Positions 62,887 through 64,000 of a stretch of DNA of 64,000 nucleotides are shown in pieces. The notes under the pieces are model-generated. The model searched no databases. It saw only the letters and a list, made by a program, of their open reading frames with translations, and was not told the origin of the DNA. The stretch is taken from contig NZ_JABASX010000008.1 of the NCBI RefSeq assembly GCF_016107655.1, forward strand, positions 62,001 to 126,000, read 5' to 3'. Source of the stretch: Brevibacterium antiquum. GTDB lineage: Bacteria > Actinomycetota > Actinomycetes > Actinomycetales > Brevibacteriaceae. Each line of letters opens with the position of its first letter. Position 1 is the stretch's first letter. The translations under genes were made by a program, and so were the position numbers.

Positions 62887-62915
62887 AACACCCCAGGCTG
62901 TTGACCTGGGGTGTT
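62887..62915. terminator. Hairpin between the integrase remnant and tRNA-Thr
   Basis: A perfect 11-bp stem (62887-62897 with 62905-62915) and 7-nt loop, 8 bases beyond the tRNA 3' end on the minus strand, followed there by TTTCCGTT. It terminates the tRNA transcript. Confidence 0.8.
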
Positions 62916-62922
62916 GTTGCCG

Positions 62923-62995
62923 AGCCGCCTGCGAGAATCGAACTCGCGACCTATTCATTACGAGTGAATCGCTCTACCGACTGAGCTAAGGCGGC
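62923..62995 (-). tRNA. tRNA-Thr (anticodon CGT)
   Basis: 73 nt. Acceptor stem GCCGCCT with AGGCGGC, D-loop AGTCGGTAGA, anticodon stem ATTCA/TGAAT with loop CTCGTAA (anticodon CGT at 62960-62962, codon ACG), and T-loop GTTCGATTC. No CCA is encoded. Its 3' end faces the recombinase remnant. Confidence 0.95.
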
Positions 62996-63121
62996 AACCG
63001 AGCTAACTCTAGCCAAAACCAGGACTCCTGGTCAAAAGGAACGCAGCCGAACCCCAGCGACGTAACACAGCTCACATATGCTGGACTTCCCTGCGCATTC
63101 TCTCCCCATCTCAGGAGTCAT

Positions 63122-64000
63122 ATGAGAACCGTTGTGCTGACCGTCCCTCAGGTCTCAGAACTTCCCGATATCGGTGCTGTGCTCGATCGATGGCAGTCCG
63201 ATGCCGGCCCGCTTCACCTCCACACCGGAGACCTGGGCTGGTATTCGCTGAGAGGTGCAGGAGCAACGGCTCAGGCACTGCGGGTCTGGCGATGCCAGGA
63301 CAGGATCCTGGCAATCGGATTGCTTGACGGCGAGGACCTTCTCCGTCTGTCTGTTGACCCGGATCTCACTCACGATGACGCTTTGGCACGGCAGATCGAA
63401 TCCGACATCGTCTCATCGGACAGGACTGCTTCGGGGACGGACACCACTGTCTTCAGAAAGGGAACGGCAATTGTCGAAGCTCGGGGAGCATTTCGCCTCT
63501 GCGAATGTCTGAAAGCTCGCGGATGGGGCACGGACGAGCCGTGGACGCCGATGAATCGTGACTTGAGTGTGCCGGTGGAACAACCCGACATCCGAGTCGA
63601 GGTTGCCGGGCCAGACGATGCTGAGGCCTGGACGGCCATTCATTGGTCGGCATTTCGCGGTGTGCCCTACACCGCTGACGACAGACAGCGATTAGTCGAC
63701 CGGTGGCACACGATGATGTCTGGCCCCTTCTCCTCCCGAGCACAGTGCCTGCTGGGGTATGACAACAGCGGTCTGCCGGTCGCCGTGACGACAGTATGGT
63801 CAGCGGGTCCGAACCGTCCCGGACTGCTCGAACCATTGGCCGTCCACCGCGACCAACAGGGTCACGGCTATGGAAAGGCCATAGCGATCGCTGCGGCAAG
63901 CCGCCTGCAGCAGCTGGGATCGTCGTCGGCATCAGTCTGTACGGAAAGTGCGAACAGGAGCGCCGTCGCCGCCTATTCGTCCGCCGGCTACATTCCTCGC
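63122..64000 (+). CDS. GNAT-family acetyltransferase, cut by the window edge
   Basis: From the ATG at 63122, preceded by AGGAG at 4-base spacing, the frame stays open for 293 codons to the window end. The first ~160 residues (MRTVVLTVPQVSELPDIGAV...) form a domain with no clear motif; the second begins DIRVEVAGPDDAEAWTAIHW and contains LAVHRDQQGHGYGKAIAIAA, the acetyl-CoA loop (Q-x-x-G-x-G-x), followed by CTESANRSAVAAYSSAGYIP, the usual GNAT motif-B. Substrate unknown; a twin-domain layout, as in mycothiol synthase-like proteins, is possible. Confidence 0.8.
   Translation, partial: MRTVVLTVPQVSELPDIGAVLDRWQSDAGPLHLHTGDLGWYSLRGAGATAQALRVWRCQDRILAIGLLDGEDLLRLSVDPDLTHDDALARQIESDIVSSDRTASGTDTTVFRKGTAIVEARGAFRLCECLKARGWGTDEPWTPMNRDLSVPVEQPDIRVEVAGPDDAEAWTAIHWSAFRGVPYTADDRQRLVDRWHTMMSGPFSSRAQCLLGYDNSGLPVAVTTVWSAGPNRPGLLEPLAVHRDQQGHGYGKAIAIAAASRLQQLGSSSASVCTESANRSAVAAYSSAGYIPR

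Overview
The window is chromosomal DNA from a high-GC actinobacterium. Its gene content and order fit the Micrococcales, and a Brevibacterium-like organism is my best guess (inference from gene order and protein style; no database was consulted). The strongest clue is a long conserved backbone read mostly on the minus strand: ppa / dacB - DUF2342 metalloprotease - tilS - hpt - ftsH - folE - folP - folB-folK - DUF3180 - two PH-domain proteins - DUF2520 Rossmann protein - lysS - small membrane protein - lsr2 - clpC. Lsr2, Tat/LPXTG surface anchoring and a probable leaderless promoter also point to Actinomycetota.

Layout. 1-3113: a LysR regulator (cut by the window edge) diverges from an FAD amine/imino-acid oxidase and an ALDH7-type dehydrogenase, probably a lysine/pipecolate catabolic module. 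3146-9080: small membrane proteins, map, radA, a VOC protein, mutY and a short-form N-acetylglutamate synthase. 9158-22838: clpC, lsr2, lysS, membrane-associated genes, folate synthesis and ftsH. 22993-29863: hpt, a CynX-type MFS transporter diverging from a cytosine-deaminase-like amidohydrolase, then tilS, the metalloprotease and dacB. 29976-41493: ppa, a second VOC protein, a GNAT, a Tat-exported LPXTG-anchored PhoX phosphatase, a CPBP membrane protein, a very large RND pump with a Gly/Ala-rich insert, an MFS transporter and a nitroreductase. 41494-44107: msrA, def, a citE-like lyase and a MaoC hydratase. 44243-48872: accessory genes (SRPBCC/ArsR pair, HAD phosphatase, an AbiEi/DUF559-like gene bracketed by two related palindromes, cardiolipin synthase). 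49015-54631: acyl-CoA dehydrogenase, carboxylase alpha and carboxylase beta with a divergent TetR, very likely the leucine (methylcrotonyl-CoA) route. 54638-59018: quinone oxidoreductase and a fadB/fadA beta-oxidation pair. 59317-61307: an extremely lysine-rich secreted protein and a large membrane protein. 61308-62995: a decayed island ending in a tyrosine-recombinase remnant beside tRNA-Thr. 63122-64000: a GNAT protein running off the window.

How genes work together: carboxylase, acyl-CoA dehydrogenase, MaoC and citE-like lyase make most of a leucine degradation pathway, here split into two blocks; fadA/fadB complete a beta-oxidation cycle; folE-folP-folBK give consecutive steps to 7,8-dihydropteroate; hpt and the deaminase/transporter pair are nucleobase-related.

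The observations I rate most worth checking are the palindrome-bracketed AbiEi/DUF559 unit with an apparent C-tract frameshift, the split leucine cluster, the acid-free lysine-rich secreted protein, the tRNA-Thr recombinase remnant with an in-frame 33-nt insertion, an over-frequent decamer, and several long perfect inverted repeats at gene starts and ends. I saw no CRISPR array, rRNA, intact transposase or complete prophage.
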